Source: Hevea brasiliensis
Lineage: Eukaryota; Streptophyta; Magnoliopsida; Malpighiales; Euphorbiaceae
Direction: 5' to 3'
Length of the DNA: 64,000 nucleotides
Assembly: GCF_030052815.1 (NCBI RefSeq)
Contig: NC_079496.1
Span: forward strand, 11,795,100-11,859,099
The notes under the pieces were generated by a model. That model saw nothing but the letters and a program-made list of their open reading frames with translations. It was not told the DNA's origin and searched no databases. Position numbers and translations under genes: made by a program. Every line of letters starts with the position of its first letter. Position 1 is the first letter of the stretch. Below, in pieces: positions 38,315-49,807 of the stretch.

Positions 38315-41300
38315 GTTATTATTATTATATCTATATTTTTTATAGCATCTATTTAGAGTTGTTAATCTATTAAATTGTGTAGATTTGATTTATAAGTAAA
38401 AAAATACTTAAATTTACTTTGCTCTTAAATTCTAATTTAATTGCAATCCATTTAATTTATTTTTTAATAATTAAAAATCTTTAAAAACAATGTGAATATA
38501 ATTTACTTTTAAATACTAGATCAATTACCATAAGAATAGTGTTATGCTTTTTTTAGATGAATTAATCAATTCACTTTTTTAACCAATATTATTATTATCT
38601 TCTTTTATTACTAGACTCCATAGTTAAATATTTTTTATTATCAAATTATATTTTATTCAATTTATTATAATAAGTAAATAATAAATAGTATATTATTAAT
38701 ATTAATTGGTAAATAGTATATTATTAATATTAATTGGTCTTAAATTAAAATATATATATAGATAACCAATACATAATATAGGTAATGATTAAATTTTAAT
38801 TTTATTTAAATTTATATAAAATATTATTAACTATTAATAGATAATAATTTTGTTTATAAGATATAAATATAATATTTTATATTATTATAAAACAGAGTTT
38901 AGTATATTTTTAATATAAATATTTTATTTATTAATTATATTAATATAATAAAATAAAAAAAAATGTTCGCAGCATCGCGCGGAGGGTTTTAATGCTTGTT
39001 GTAACTAATAGTTAAACTACATGCCATAATAATGTATTTTCAAGGAAGTGGCCAAAGAAATATATATATATATATACATATTTTTAAATTAACCCTAAGT
39101 AATCAAAAATAAAAAAAATTTTTTCTCGTCCAAAACCAAAAACCAACTTCCTCCTTCACACACCAATAAATTTAATACCTAATATATTTCCCCAAATCCA
39201 CCCCCCACAAAAAAAAAAAAAAATGCTGATTATTATCTGCCAATCACAGCATGACTTCATGAAAATTTTTCCCTCGTGCAAAATTTTTCAGGAATAACCT
39301 TGCAATGATGCTTTAAATCAATAAAACTTTGAACATAAAAGAAAAACAGAAAAAAGGATCTACTTAAATATTTGTTACCTGTAGTCCTCTGTCAGTTACA
39401 ATTCTCAGTGTACCCAGGGACTTTTGACGACGTCTTAATTCTTTTTCAGAAGCTCCCTTTGCATTTATGTCACTGTCTAATTCAACAATAATCTTCAAAT
39501 TTTTGTATCCATTATCAGGGATCCATTTGACTTCAGGCGCCACATCAACAATAACATCATATCTGGACAACCAGTAATCTCATATAGCAATTTAAAAATA
39601 TATATATCATATATGAATTGCAATTTATTGGCACACATTAAATAATGTGCTAAATAATGCGTTTTCTTTTTAACTACAACATGACAGAAAGTAGGAATAC
39701 CTGATAGCGACAAGTATTCTGTAAATCTACCAGAAGCAAAACATGTAAATGAAAGTAAATAGAAGATGTATAACAAACCTGAGAGAGTTGTGAGAAGAAT
39801 AATCCTTCTCCATATCAGAGAATTTGGTTGCAATTCGGACTGAATCCCTCAAAGCCCTTCCAGTCACCTAAGGAGCAAAAAAACAATAAGACCACAGTTT
39901 TACAATAAAAATGCACTCAATGACACAGTACTCCCATACTGCAGCATTTAGCGTTTAACTGCATTATGGTCTTCATCTTGTAGGAAAGAGCACTATCGAA
40001 AGAAAGCACGTTAGATCTATAAGTTAGATATCTTAAAAGTCGTTTAAGCTTCAAATTGAACATGCTGAAAAGAGGTTTCTGTTTCCCATAAGTAGCTGAT
40101 GTCATGTTTTGTGTTCTGTTGAGAAGACTTGAAACAATTCCCAACTTTCAAGGCAATTTACTAGAGTGAATAAAATAGCCTATGCCAGGATTTATCACAA
40201 GGATAACGAATTCCCAATGTTACCACTTACTACAAAGTGAATAAACAACATATACTGAAGACATGGCATGCGAAAGGATACCAAATTCCCAATTTAGTAG
40301 AGTTAATAAAACAGTACATACCGAAGATATGGGACGTGGAAGGATACCAAATTCCCAAATTTATTAGAGTGATTAAAACAGCCTATGCCAGGATTTATCA
40401 CAAGGATACCAAATTCCCAATGTTACTACAAAGTGAGTAAACAGCATATACCGAAGACATGGCATGTGGAAGGGTCCTCTTCAAAACAGATTCGACTGTT
40501 GCCTTCAGAACATTCTGCTTGCCAACATAACTTAAAAGAATGCTCTCTGGAACATTCTTTCCAGGACGAAAACCAGGGACCTGTACACCAAACCAATTTG
40601 TAAAGAACCATTGACCATTTTTTCACAAGCTGACTAGCATGAACAACTAAGAAGCATATGTTCTTGACATTGAAGATTGTGATCAATGTACATGATGAAA
40701 ACGCAAAGACCAAAGTTTTCAGGGCAAGAAAATTCGGTGATCAATGTTGTCCATTGTTCAACAATATTACAAATAATGTGGCAACCTTTGAATAATATTT
40801 TGTTAAATCATAGGTACGAAACCCAGGGAAAAAAAAAACTCAAGGCAGAAGCAAGCCCTTACCTTAGCTTGCTTCATGAACTCGTTCATGACCCTTTTAT
40901 AACAATCGTCGCATACAGCCGGTGGGACTTCTACGCTCAACCTCAACTGCACAAAAAAATGAAAATTTTATAAATAAACATGTATTACTAATAAATAAGA
41001 GTTTAATTATCAACACAGACTATACAACTGACAAATTTCAACAAAAAACACAGACTCACCCTAGAATTGGGCTCTACAGTCTCCGTGACATTAATGTCTG
41101 CTGGAAGCCGGTCTTTCTCAGGTCCAACAGCCACGGAAGAAGAAGAGGAAGCAGCTGACGCTGTGGATTTACGAGAACACTTAGGGATTGCTGGACAATG
41201 GGCTTGGCGGGAAAATGATGGCAGTTTGCGAAAATTAAAGTAATTCTTCTTCTTGTTGTTGAATTGGAGAAACTGCGTTTTGAGGGTAGCGGAAAGAGAG

Positions 41301-41371
41301 CTTTTGCCCAGAAATTGTGGAGCCTGTTGGCTCCAATTTAGAAGCGCTCTGGACCTGATACAAAGCTCCAT
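30550..41371 (-). CDS. TIG: Trigger factor-like chaperone, chloroplastic
   Basis: Trigger factor binds ribosomes near the peptide exit and shelters nascent chains; the plant copy acts in the plastid. Exons on the minus strand: 41060-41371, 40863-40946, 40452-40580, 39779-39867, 39379-39562, 36721-36811, 35099-35253, 34398-34490, 34214-34306, 31334-31414, 31083-31232, 30875-30970, 30550-30627. They encode 544 residues; the Arabidopsis protein has about 547. Residues 1 to about 75 are Ser/basic-rich transit peptide. The ribosome-binding motif GFRPGKNVPE starts at 135, the PPIase-like domain covers about 267-348 (IGDVVVLDISA at its start), and the helical C-terminal part ends AEIQYITR. The final 78-base exon is easily missed. 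Introns of 2.5 and 2.8 kb carry microsatellites and repeat relics. The promoter is shared head-to-head with the gene at 41695. Confidence 0.96.
31640..33925 (-). mobile_element. Putative LTR-element relic in trigger factor intron
   Basis: Two diverged direct repeats of about 250 bases (31640-31895 and 33680-33925), sharing for example TAATTAAAATACTA and CTAATTAAATTT, lie 2 kb apart inside the 2.8 kb intron. On the minus strand, about 32240-32520 has Lys/Glu-rich frames of gag-like character (broken). A purine-rich stretch (about 31905-31920) precedes the lower repeat, as a polypurine tract precedes a 3' LTR. No pol was found. Exact ends and target duplication were not identified. Confidence 0.45.
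35840..36110 (+). repeat. Possible short LTR relic in an intron
   Basis: The sequence has the look of an LTR promoter to U5 stretch: TATAATTATAAATATGTG followed about 60 bases on by AATAAAATTG and a pyrimidine-rich segment. It lies in the trigger factor intron between exons 36721-36811 and 35099-35253. No paired copy or boundary duplication was found. Confidence 0.25.
37541..37606. repeat. Compound microsatellite C18-A13-(TA)n
   Basis: A run of 18 C is followed directly by about 14 A and about 17 TA units in the 2.57 kb trigger factor intron. A (TTA)n tract of about 48 bases lies 0.7 kb away at 38281-38328, and a short (TA)n at 39059-39075. The whole intron 36812-39378 is very AT-rich with no frame recognised. 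Confidence 0.95.
40158..40475. repeat. Tandem duplications over an exon-intron border
   Basis: Units of roughly 60-110 bases repeat here. One part (GCCTATGCCAGGATTTATCACAAGGAT) occurs near 40180 and 40381. Another (ACCGAAGACATGGCATG-like) occurs at about 40256, 40320 and 40450. The last copy is the true 3' end of trigger factor exon 3 with its splice donor at 40451/40452; the others are decayed copies lying in the following intron. Confidence 0.85.
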
Positions 41372-41694
41372 GGCTGTTAGTCTCTGAACTTAGCTGTTAA
41401 AACAACGGAGATAGATATAGATGTGTGGAAGCCATAAACATATCTTTTCACAATTTAATTTGAAAACGGTGCGTCGTTTTGGAGAAACAGACTGGTGAGT
41501 TGTAAAACGACGTCGCTGCATATCGTATACGCCGTGCGCTGGGGGTTATTTAAGAAAGCTTTGAGGTGTTTCAGATAATTTTACCTTACGGCTTGGCTAC
41601 TTTTGTTGTCACAGGTGCCAACGGAACGCCACCGACAACAATCACCCCGATAATAGCCGAGTTATCGGTTTCGCGGGGTTGAGCGAGACGAGAA
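41372..41694. promoter_or_regulatory. Bidirectional promoter, trigger factor / unknown protein
   Basis: Only 323 bases separate the two divergent start codons. Two inverted repeats stand out: CGTCGTTTT at 41472-41480 with AAAACGACG at 41504-41512, and CCGATAA at 41647-41653 with TTATCGG at 41662-41668. The second is 27 bases before the plus-strand start codon, probably in its leader, and contains GATAA (I-box-like) on both strands. No TATA box is obvious, as in many housekeeping promoters. Confidence 0.7.
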
Positions 41695-43701
41695 ATGGAA
41701 GGAGTGGGGTCTCGACTGGGTCGTGCCTCTTCTCGATACGGCCCATCAGCGAGTGCTGCTGTGTTCAACGGCCCTGTGAGGAAATGGAGGAAGAAGTGGG
41801 TCCACGTGTCCCCATCTTCCACCGTTAGTCACCACAACTCCCACTCCCATTCCAACGGCCACACCAATAACAGCTCTCGTCTCCTCCTTTGTCGGTGGAC
41901 TCCTCTTTCCCCCGCCGCCGCTGCCGATGCCTCCTCCTCTGAGGAGCCTCCCAAACGCAAGTTCCGCTACACTCCGGTGTGCTCTTTCTCTCTCTCTCTG
42001 TGTCTCATGTAAATTGTTTTGCTTTTTCTTATGGTTTAATTTTGAAGTGGATGTGCTAGAAAATATGTAAATGGGTTACCTTTATTCCAGCTTATCAGTT
42101 ATCTGTTTAACTGCTCGTTGAGTTCATTTTGCTGGACTCTGTTATAGTATGAGACTAGGGTTTAACTTGTGTTTTCATTTGGTGGTCATTAGCAAAAGCA
42201 TTCTAGCTCGTCATTTCTGCACTGAAATAATTTGATGAAGTGGTTGTAGATTAGAGAGAGATCATTCAATTTGATGTCATTTTATTTCTTAAGTTGAACA
42301 TGGTTTGATTGCTTTCGTGCCTCAAGATTGCGGTGCTAGAAGAACAGAGGAAGGCCGCCAAAAAGTTTGATCATGAAGCTAAGGCAGGCAGTATCAACCA
42401 GTTCACAGAACTGCCAACCTCAAAGAACGATGAGCAAACTAGTGACACTGCTTTGAAGACAGAAACACAGGTACCATTTATAAAATTTGAGTAACTATTT
42501 ACCGTTTGTGATTCTTCTTACTGGCTTGGCTTTTATACACACCCTACTATGTTATCTATTTGCCTTTTCTTTTTTGCTTCATTGTGCTTGTGGTTAAGAA
42601 TTGTAGTTCATCTTGCTTCATGGGAATGGGAATGGGATGGTTTCATATTCCAGATTCGTTTCTTTTACGTTTCTATTTATGATATCATAATTGTACATAT
42701 GCTCAACCGCACTTATTTAAAGGAAAGAAGAAAAGGCCAGAATGTTACCAGGTCTATGGATATGCTCAAGAATGAGAATTTTACTATTGTTATTGATTTT
42801 TATCATTTTCTAATTTCGATGCTTATGAGAAGAATTTCCATTTTGCTGAAGTATTACATGTTTATTGTGGTTGAAAAATGTATGAAATGAGATGTGATTA
42901 AATGAATAAACAGGTTTTCTAGACCAATTCCTTCTTGTTTGTTGAGGATTAGTTTGATATTGATAATATGGCATATTTTCTTATTACTAGCCATGGGTTC
43001 TCTCACTAGGAATGATAACAGAATAACTAATCTCTTCATGGTTTGTGCGGTACAAAATTTTGCATCCATGATGAATATTGTTGACTAGACCCTATCAAAT
43101 ACTTTACTCTTGGATTTTAATGTAGTCAAATATTTTTTAGGCCCTTCATTGAGAAAAATGTAAAATTTTTTTATCATTTAATTTATCAATAGAATCCATA
43201 TTTTTATCCTTTCTTTGGGCACAACTTCAACAGAATTTTTCAATGTCATGCTAGCAAGCAGGATCGATCATTATCAAGCTTGTTTGTTGCATACACATGA
43301 CTAGCAAGCATTGCGAGATATCTTCACCTGTTAGCAATCTAGCACATAGAAGTCATGTTTAAGAATGTCATGGACACTGAATTTTTTTTTCTTGTGGTAC
43401 ATTGGAAATTGTTGAAGTGGTCTGAATTTTGAACCCTTGACTTTGACTTTTTTTACTACGAGGCAAGCACTCGTCGTTGGCTTCTGCCCCAGTGGCTATG
43501 TTGAGTCTATTCAAATCAACTCTGAAAGTAGTGGAATTAAACAAGAGTCTTTCTTCCTTACAGGATTCGAGCACAAGTAATCTGGATTTGGGCTTGTGCT
43601 TGAAAGGCCACAATGGTGACCATGATAATAATAACCTTGGCCAGAGCAAAGAGGGTGAAATGAAGAAAGCAAGCGCCGGTGGGTTTTGGACGACTAGTTG
43701 A
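41695..43701 (+). CDS. Conserved plant protein of unknown function
   Basis: Exons 41695-41976, 42327-42470 and 43564-43701 (stop TGA) are joined in phase 0 at GT-AG sites and give 187 residues. The N-terminal part is basic and Trp-rich (VRKWRKKWVHVSPS, about 28-41), followed by a His/Ser/Asn-rich stretch, LLLCRWTPLSP and KRKFRYTP. The second exon is charged and probably helical (VLEEQRKAAKKFD). The third holds LDLGLCLKG, which fits the LxLxL pattern of EAR repression motifs, then an acidic/Asn-rich tail. It has no transit peptide or membrane segment that I can see. I do not recognise a named domain; by position it matches Arabidopsis At5g55210, also unnamed. A nuclear role is only a guess from basic residues and the LxLxL motif. 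Exon choice is supported by frame but not by transcript data. Confidence 0.8.
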
Positions 43702-46700
43702 CACCCAGCAGACCCTTGAAACAGAAGAAGCTGGTTAGGTATGCACTGGTATGAAGTCTCAATTGGGCGACTCAATTTGATGATTATGGCGAACGATACA
43801 GTTTATGTTGTAGAAGAAGCAACATTGCTTCATCTTGTAATTGATTGTAGGGCATATGTCTGCAGTTACTAGATGAATGTTTTATGTCAATTAATGGCAT
43901 TTGTACGCAATGGAAAACCATCTGATCCTAAACTTATTTTACCACCCCACTAGTATTAGCAAGTTTACAGTAACACTGTTCGTATGATTTTTCATCCATC
44001 GTCTCACAATTTTAAGGGTTTCATCACGCACTCAGATTAGATTAAGTTAACAACTTTAATTTGTTAAAAAAAAAATCACTCCTTTAATTTCATATGAGAG
44101 AGAGTCACATTCACTTGATTAAGCTGATCACTTTGCTCTCACCTTCTCTCTCTTATCCTTTCTTTTTCTTTCCCATCATCTCTCCCTCCCTCACTGCATC
44201 CCTCTCTCTGTGTCTCTTTCTTTCACCCTCTCTTCTTGGTCGCTCTTTCATTCACCCTCTCTTCTTCCACCATCTCTATTCGTTTCTCTCTTTCATCATC
44301 TCTTCCCTGTTTACATTTCTCACCCTCTTTTGTCTGTCACTCGCCATCTCCGTTCAAAATAACTTGAAAATCAAAATCTTAATGACAAATAGAATCGTGC
44401 AAATTGCAAAATCATAAATCAGTGCAATACAAAAGTTACATTTCACAAAACAAAATTATAATCACACATTCTAACTAAATCTCAAAAAAATCTAAATCTA
44501 ATGAGCATTCCGATTTACAAGGAAAGAACATGTTCACAACAAACCCAGATAAGCCCATGATAGTGGGAAGTAGTGGTGGCGTGGCAGTGGAGGAAGCCAT
44601 AATACACAATAACCTGCTAAAAACAACTCGAATCTCATTTATGGACTTAAAACTCGATTCATCATTCATCTGACTTTTTGTAGTTTTTGGTGACAAACTC
44701 ACTGGACTGGAGTTCGGTATGCTACTAATAGAGGGAAAAACCATTAGGGCCTCTACTAGTGTTGTCAAATTGGACACTCACTAATGCCTAGGTCACTGTA
44801 GTAGCCAAAGCCTTCTACACTGGTGAGTTAGCGACTGAAATCGAAGTTGAAGTGGTCACTGGGTTTGTAGTCGGGGTAGAAAACAATGGCGGTGGAATCG
44901 TTAAAGACAAACTAGAGGGGACCCACTTGCAGATGGGGGAGTAGAAGCTGAGGGTGGTGACATTGCATGGGAGGCTTTAGGAGATTATGCGGAAGATTTG
45001 GAAAGGGAAGAGGAAGGTCTAGATGGACGAGAAGATAAATATGTCACCAGAGCACTTCAACAAAAAGTTGTGGAAGATTTAATCGAAGCACTTGCATTAG
45101 AAGAGGCAGAAGATTTGGTAGGGGGAGGATGGGACGAAGAGGGGAACGAGGGAATGAAGAGGGTTGTGATGTCGCTAATCCCCAACTTGGGCTGTATTTG
45201 AATGGAACGAGGAAGGGTAGCTAATAAAAAAAATAAGAAAAAACAAAGGAGATTATAATAAAAAAAATTATATTTAAAAAAGAGTAAATTAATAGAAAGG
45301 TATATATAAATAAAATATATTTTTATATTTAAAAAAGGAAAAAACCGGGTAAATTCATATTATGAACAGCAATCGAGTAAATTAAGAATAGGGATCACTC
45401 CATCTGTTCCTGCGCCATAGCAAGAATTCATGGTAGGAGCAGGGATATTCTCTTTAGAGAGGGGTGGAATGATTTCCTACGAAGAGTTTTCTTTTTATTT
45501 TAATTTACTAATATATATTATAAATTTATTTACTAAAAAAATATATAATTAAAAATATAAATTTTAAATATTATTTTAATAATTTATTATTTTTTAAAAT
45601 ATTATAATATTTAAATATATATATATATATAAATAAATTATTTTTTAATAAATAATAATAATATATTATTATACGAAATAAATTACATGATTTAAAACCA
45701 AAAGATCTTCCTATCTCACCAAGATAAAAAAAAAATAATAATTAAATTTAAATCAAATAAAATTAAATTTTTAAACTTTTATCATCCCTAATTTATAGTA
45801 TAAAAAATAAAATAATTATAACTCCTATCTACTCTAAAATAAAGTGTAAAAAAATTAAAAAATAAAAAATAATAAAATTTATTCTACTTATCATCTATTA
45901 ATTTATTTTTTTTAAAAAATAATATATAAATTGATTATCCCTCTTTCCATTTATTTAACCTTCACCCTCCTTCAAACAAAAAGCACGACCTTCCGCCCTC
46001 ATTCGAACAGAGAGAGAGAGAGAGAGAGGGCAGGTGAAGATGGATGAGTGACAATTGCACCATTTTTATTTTTATTTTTATTTTTTTTTCTTTTTAAAGA
46101 AACGTACTGTCAAATTAATATGGTAACAATAAAATGATTAAAATATGGGAGACTTTTATAAAATAAATTAAAATTAAATGATTTTATTAAATAAATTTAA
46201 ATTGAGAGATGATATCCAGCACCAACAGTCGATGGTTAGCTCAATGATTTCAGTCCTGCAACAAGTCGCATCCCGTCTCATTTAATGCAATCGTAATCCA
46301 GGCATATAAATTCGGCTCTTTTGTCAATCTGCAATGCATTTTGGTCCTTTTTTTTTAACAAAACTTCAAATATCTACCTACTTTTACCGTGTCACTTATC
46401 GGCTGGTAAGAGCACTGCAATTCTATAGCTCTAGGCTGGATCGTTAATCCCCTTTCCCCTGTTGAAGGAGCTACTATTAGGGGATGCATTTCTTATTTAA
46501 ATGGAAGGGGAAAAGAAAAAAAGAAGAAAAACTTAGGAAGTTAGTCCTATAAAACTTTTGATGATTGCTCTAAATGCAGTATATTAAAAGAAAAGGATCC
46601 TTGTATGTCAACCTCAAAACTGTATAATAAGCTTAAAAATGAATTCGCATACCAATGGCCATCTAGTGAGTGCACTAGATAACAGTAGGCTAGTCTGGCA

Positions 46701-46785
46701 AGAAAGCATTACACTCCATTTTTCTCTCGCAAATGCAAAACTTTTTGAATTTATGTCCTAGCAAAGTCTTCAAGAAGTTACCACC
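43702..46785. other. Intergenic, low-complexity, no gene recognised
   Basis: This 3.1 kb gap lies between the 3' ends of two convergent genes. A CT-rich block (44135-44350), a Glu/Gly-coding stretch (44998-45198) and very AT-rich DNA (45215-45960) are visible. The AT-rich part is bordered by TTTGAATGGAACGAGGAAGG (45193) and, in reverse, TTCGAATGAGGGCGGAAGG (about 45990). These are loosely similar inverted ends that might mark a decayed MITE-like insertion. Confidence 0.4.
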
Positions 46786-49700
46786 TTAATTGTTTGATTC
46801 TGTTTCATTCTCTTCTGCCTTTGTAACACCAACTTCAGCTGGCCGGATAACACGATCATAGAGAGAGTATCCTGCCTGCACACAAGCAAGCAAATCACTA
46901 TTTAGTCATGAATCCATACCTAAATAAAAGACGGTTCAACACCACTTTAAATCCAGTAACTATCAAGGCAATATTTTGCAAACGTAGAAAAAATGCATTA
47001 TAAACATTAACAATGTACAATAAGACGATATATAATGTGCTTCCTAAAAAATGTAGAAAAAAAATCATATGCATTCTAAAGATAGAGATCATCCCAACTG
47101 TTATAGCAGAAACAATCATTTTGTATGAAACAGTTTCAAGCAGTGGGGAAACATAACATTAAGAATTCTTCCTCTGCCCTAGCCTCAACAGTCTTAAAAA
47201 TTTATTATGAAGACAAGAATAACCATGATTTCTTAATTGGTATTAATAATGCAGTGATGGTCACATGAATATCTATATGATAAAAATTGAGTGTTACTCA
47301 AATCATACCTTTAGAACTGCTGCAACAGTGCTTGGAGGCTTAGAAGCGTCTGGTACCTGGAAAACTGCATTATGCCTATGCGGATCAAATGGCTCATTCA
47401 TTGGATCAAATTTTTCTACTCCAAATTTCCTAAACACCTGAAATCCCAAACATCATAGTTGTTTCAACAATAAATTAAGCCATAACTGTCCTCCCAAGCA
47501 CATCTAGATGCAAAATTTAAACAACTAGGATACTGCATGGCTGAGTGAAGATTGATTAAGTAATAAAAGATGCTCACCTCTGCAAGCTGCTTCTCAGTCA
47601 TTTCAACTCCTTCCAAAAGGGTCTTAAGAAGTGGAACTGCCCCAGCAGTGTCAGTTGATGGATCAATTTTTGAGTAACTGTCTTTGACAACGGATGAAGC
47701 TCTTCCCAAATTGTCAGCAACATCTAGTAGACCCTTTGCAAAATTCTGCAGCATATTCATGAAGATTAGTTGTACGGTGTAAAACTCCTGAATGCAAGAA
47801 TAACTGAATAACCACGAGGAGGGGAGAAAAAAAAAAAAAACCTTCCACACACATCCAAATACAAAAACAGTCATTGTGACCATGAAGAAGAAGCAGCCAC
47901 TAAACAAACCTGTATGGCAAACTTTTTAGAGTTCTCTGCTTCACGTTTTGTCCTTTCCATGACATTCTCCATTTCTGCATAAGTGCGAAGAACTTTATCT
48001 TGCATTTTTTCAATCTCTTTGTGCTTCAACTTCAGAAGTTCTTCCTTTTCCGCCACAAGCTTCACCAAATCATCCATTGACAGATCGTCTTCAGCCTCTG
48101 AATCTGAATCAGAAAATGCAGTTCGTTTAGCACCTCTTCTCCTTCTTTTGACAGATTGAGACATGTTTGATTGGGATTCTGAGTTAAAACCTGATAATTT
48201 GGTCTCTCCAGAAGATGAATTTTCTGCCTGATCAGAAGGCTTTGCATCTCCATTTGTTTTTTCTGATTCAACATTTGAGGAAGCACCATTATTCCCTACA
48301 CCGCTCCCCTGTTCTTTTCCATTAGGCTCAGGGGATGCAGATGAAGCAAATCCAAATCGTTGAAGTGGGGAGGAACAGAAGGCTGAATGATGAAACAAAG
48401 ACAACTGGCTTGCAACAAACTGGAACAGGATGAACATCTAATTAATTTAAAATTTTGCATCACAAAATTAACAAAAGAAGATGAAAAAGGGGAAGCCAAA
48501 TGCAAAATCGTTAAGCAGCAATAAAATGGCAACATATATCATTTTAGGTGGGGGAAAACAACAACTATTTTAGGCAAAAGAAAAGGGTCAGGAATGCACA
48601 GACATCAACAAACTGGCCAATATCTTTTCGAAATGCAGATAGTGAGCAAAACCATTATTATGACTTCAAAGAAAAATTCAATTTTGATCCTGTCTAAACT
48701 TTCATAAGAGACTCATTTGTTTTAGTTTTGAATCTTAAATTGAATCCTATAAGGTGAACAAAGACCTACAACCATATAACTCATTAAAAAAACAACCATA
48801 GCCAAGTAGGCTCAATTATTGCAAAATACAAATAAGGCATACCATATGCATTTACCATATTGAATAGTTTACTTGCTTACAAATCCTTCTGCCAAATATC
48901 ATACCAAGACTCTTTAACTGTTAGTGATATGTGTTAACAACGTGAACAAGATAGAATGCTATGATAACCAAGATGAACTAGTCTCACATTAGATGTTTGA
49001 ACTCAAAAGGGCGTTCGAATGCAACACAGTCCAACTAAACCAGTACCACAATAGACAAATGAAAAGATTAAAATCTGAAATACTTAAGAAAAAATTCGCA
49101 GAAAACCAAAAACCCACCTAAGGTCCCTAATCATTGTGAAAAAGGAATTCAATAATTTTTTCCACTTCTTCAAAACCATGTGCAATTGGCATGCCCTTTA
49201 GCAAATCACTAAGATGTGAGCATTTTAAGCAATAACAGCCAGAACCAACCTTGTAGAGACGATTACAAAAATCGTATTGCATAAAAACTGTTGAGATTTG
49301 AGAGGCCGTATCTATAATCACCAGAACACAACGAAACTTGAAATCCCAAACAATTGCTCAATTAAATCTCGACAATTTCTAAAATAAGAGACATACATCA
49401 ACAACAAAAATCCATTTTTACTGGTAAAGAGCTTCATAATTCCAATAGGAACGCCTCCATTGTAGTCAAACAAACCAAAAATCTTAAAACCTATAAAACG
49501 CTTACTAGCAATCAAACCTGAGACCAATTCCACGATAATAAAATCAAAATTCAAGAAAAAAAAAATCAAAAGTTTAACTAATTTACTTAAAATTCTTAAA
49601 CCCTAGCAAAACCCTAACGGAACGCCAAAACTAAAAATTGAAGTTTTTTATTGTATATCACACCTGTTTAGGATATTCATGAACTAGAGAGTCAATCTGA

Positions 49701-49807
49701 TTGGTGAAGATTGGTAGCTGCTGCTTCTGCGAAGGAGAAAGGAGAAGCAGGGAGCATCGGCCCAAGCCCCTCGATACGCGCGACAAAACCACCCTGGAGA
49801 TCAACAT
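46786..49807 (-). CDS. MGE: GrpE nucleotide exchange factor, mitochondrial
   Basis: GrpE releases ADP from mitochondrial Hsp70 and so drives protein import and folding. Exons on the minus strand: 49664-49807, 47910-48419, 47578-47745, 47309-47437, 46786-46875 (stop TAA), giving 346 residues, slightly longer than the Arabidopsis proteins (about 302 and 327). The start chosen (MLISRVVLSRVSRGLGR) is a classic Arg-rich amphipathic presequence; an upstream in-frame ATG at 49931 would add a hydrophobic stretch and is less likely. A Ser/Asn/Glu-rich linker (about 75-137) precedes KRRRRGAKR (139-147) and SDSDSEAEDD. The GrpE coiled coil follows (about 155-240). The family signature is split by the last intron (FDPHRHNAVF at about 291, then AGYSLYDRVIRPAEVGV). 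It is convergent with the unknown gene, 3.1 kb away. Confidence 0.96.

Noticed and set aside
42549..42890. 113-codon plus frame between exons of the unknown gene
   Set aside because: Composition is intron-like and hydrophobic by T-richness; the exon model skips it with good splice sites.
43477..43563. Possible earlier start of the third exon of the unknown gene
   Set aside because: It is in frame, but the acceptor CTTCCTTACAG at 43563 follows a good pyrimidine tract, and the preceding residues look less plant-protein-like.
46200..46480. GC-richer patch considered as a tRNA gene
   Set aside because: No cloverleaf arms or T-loop GGTTCGA motif could be drawn.
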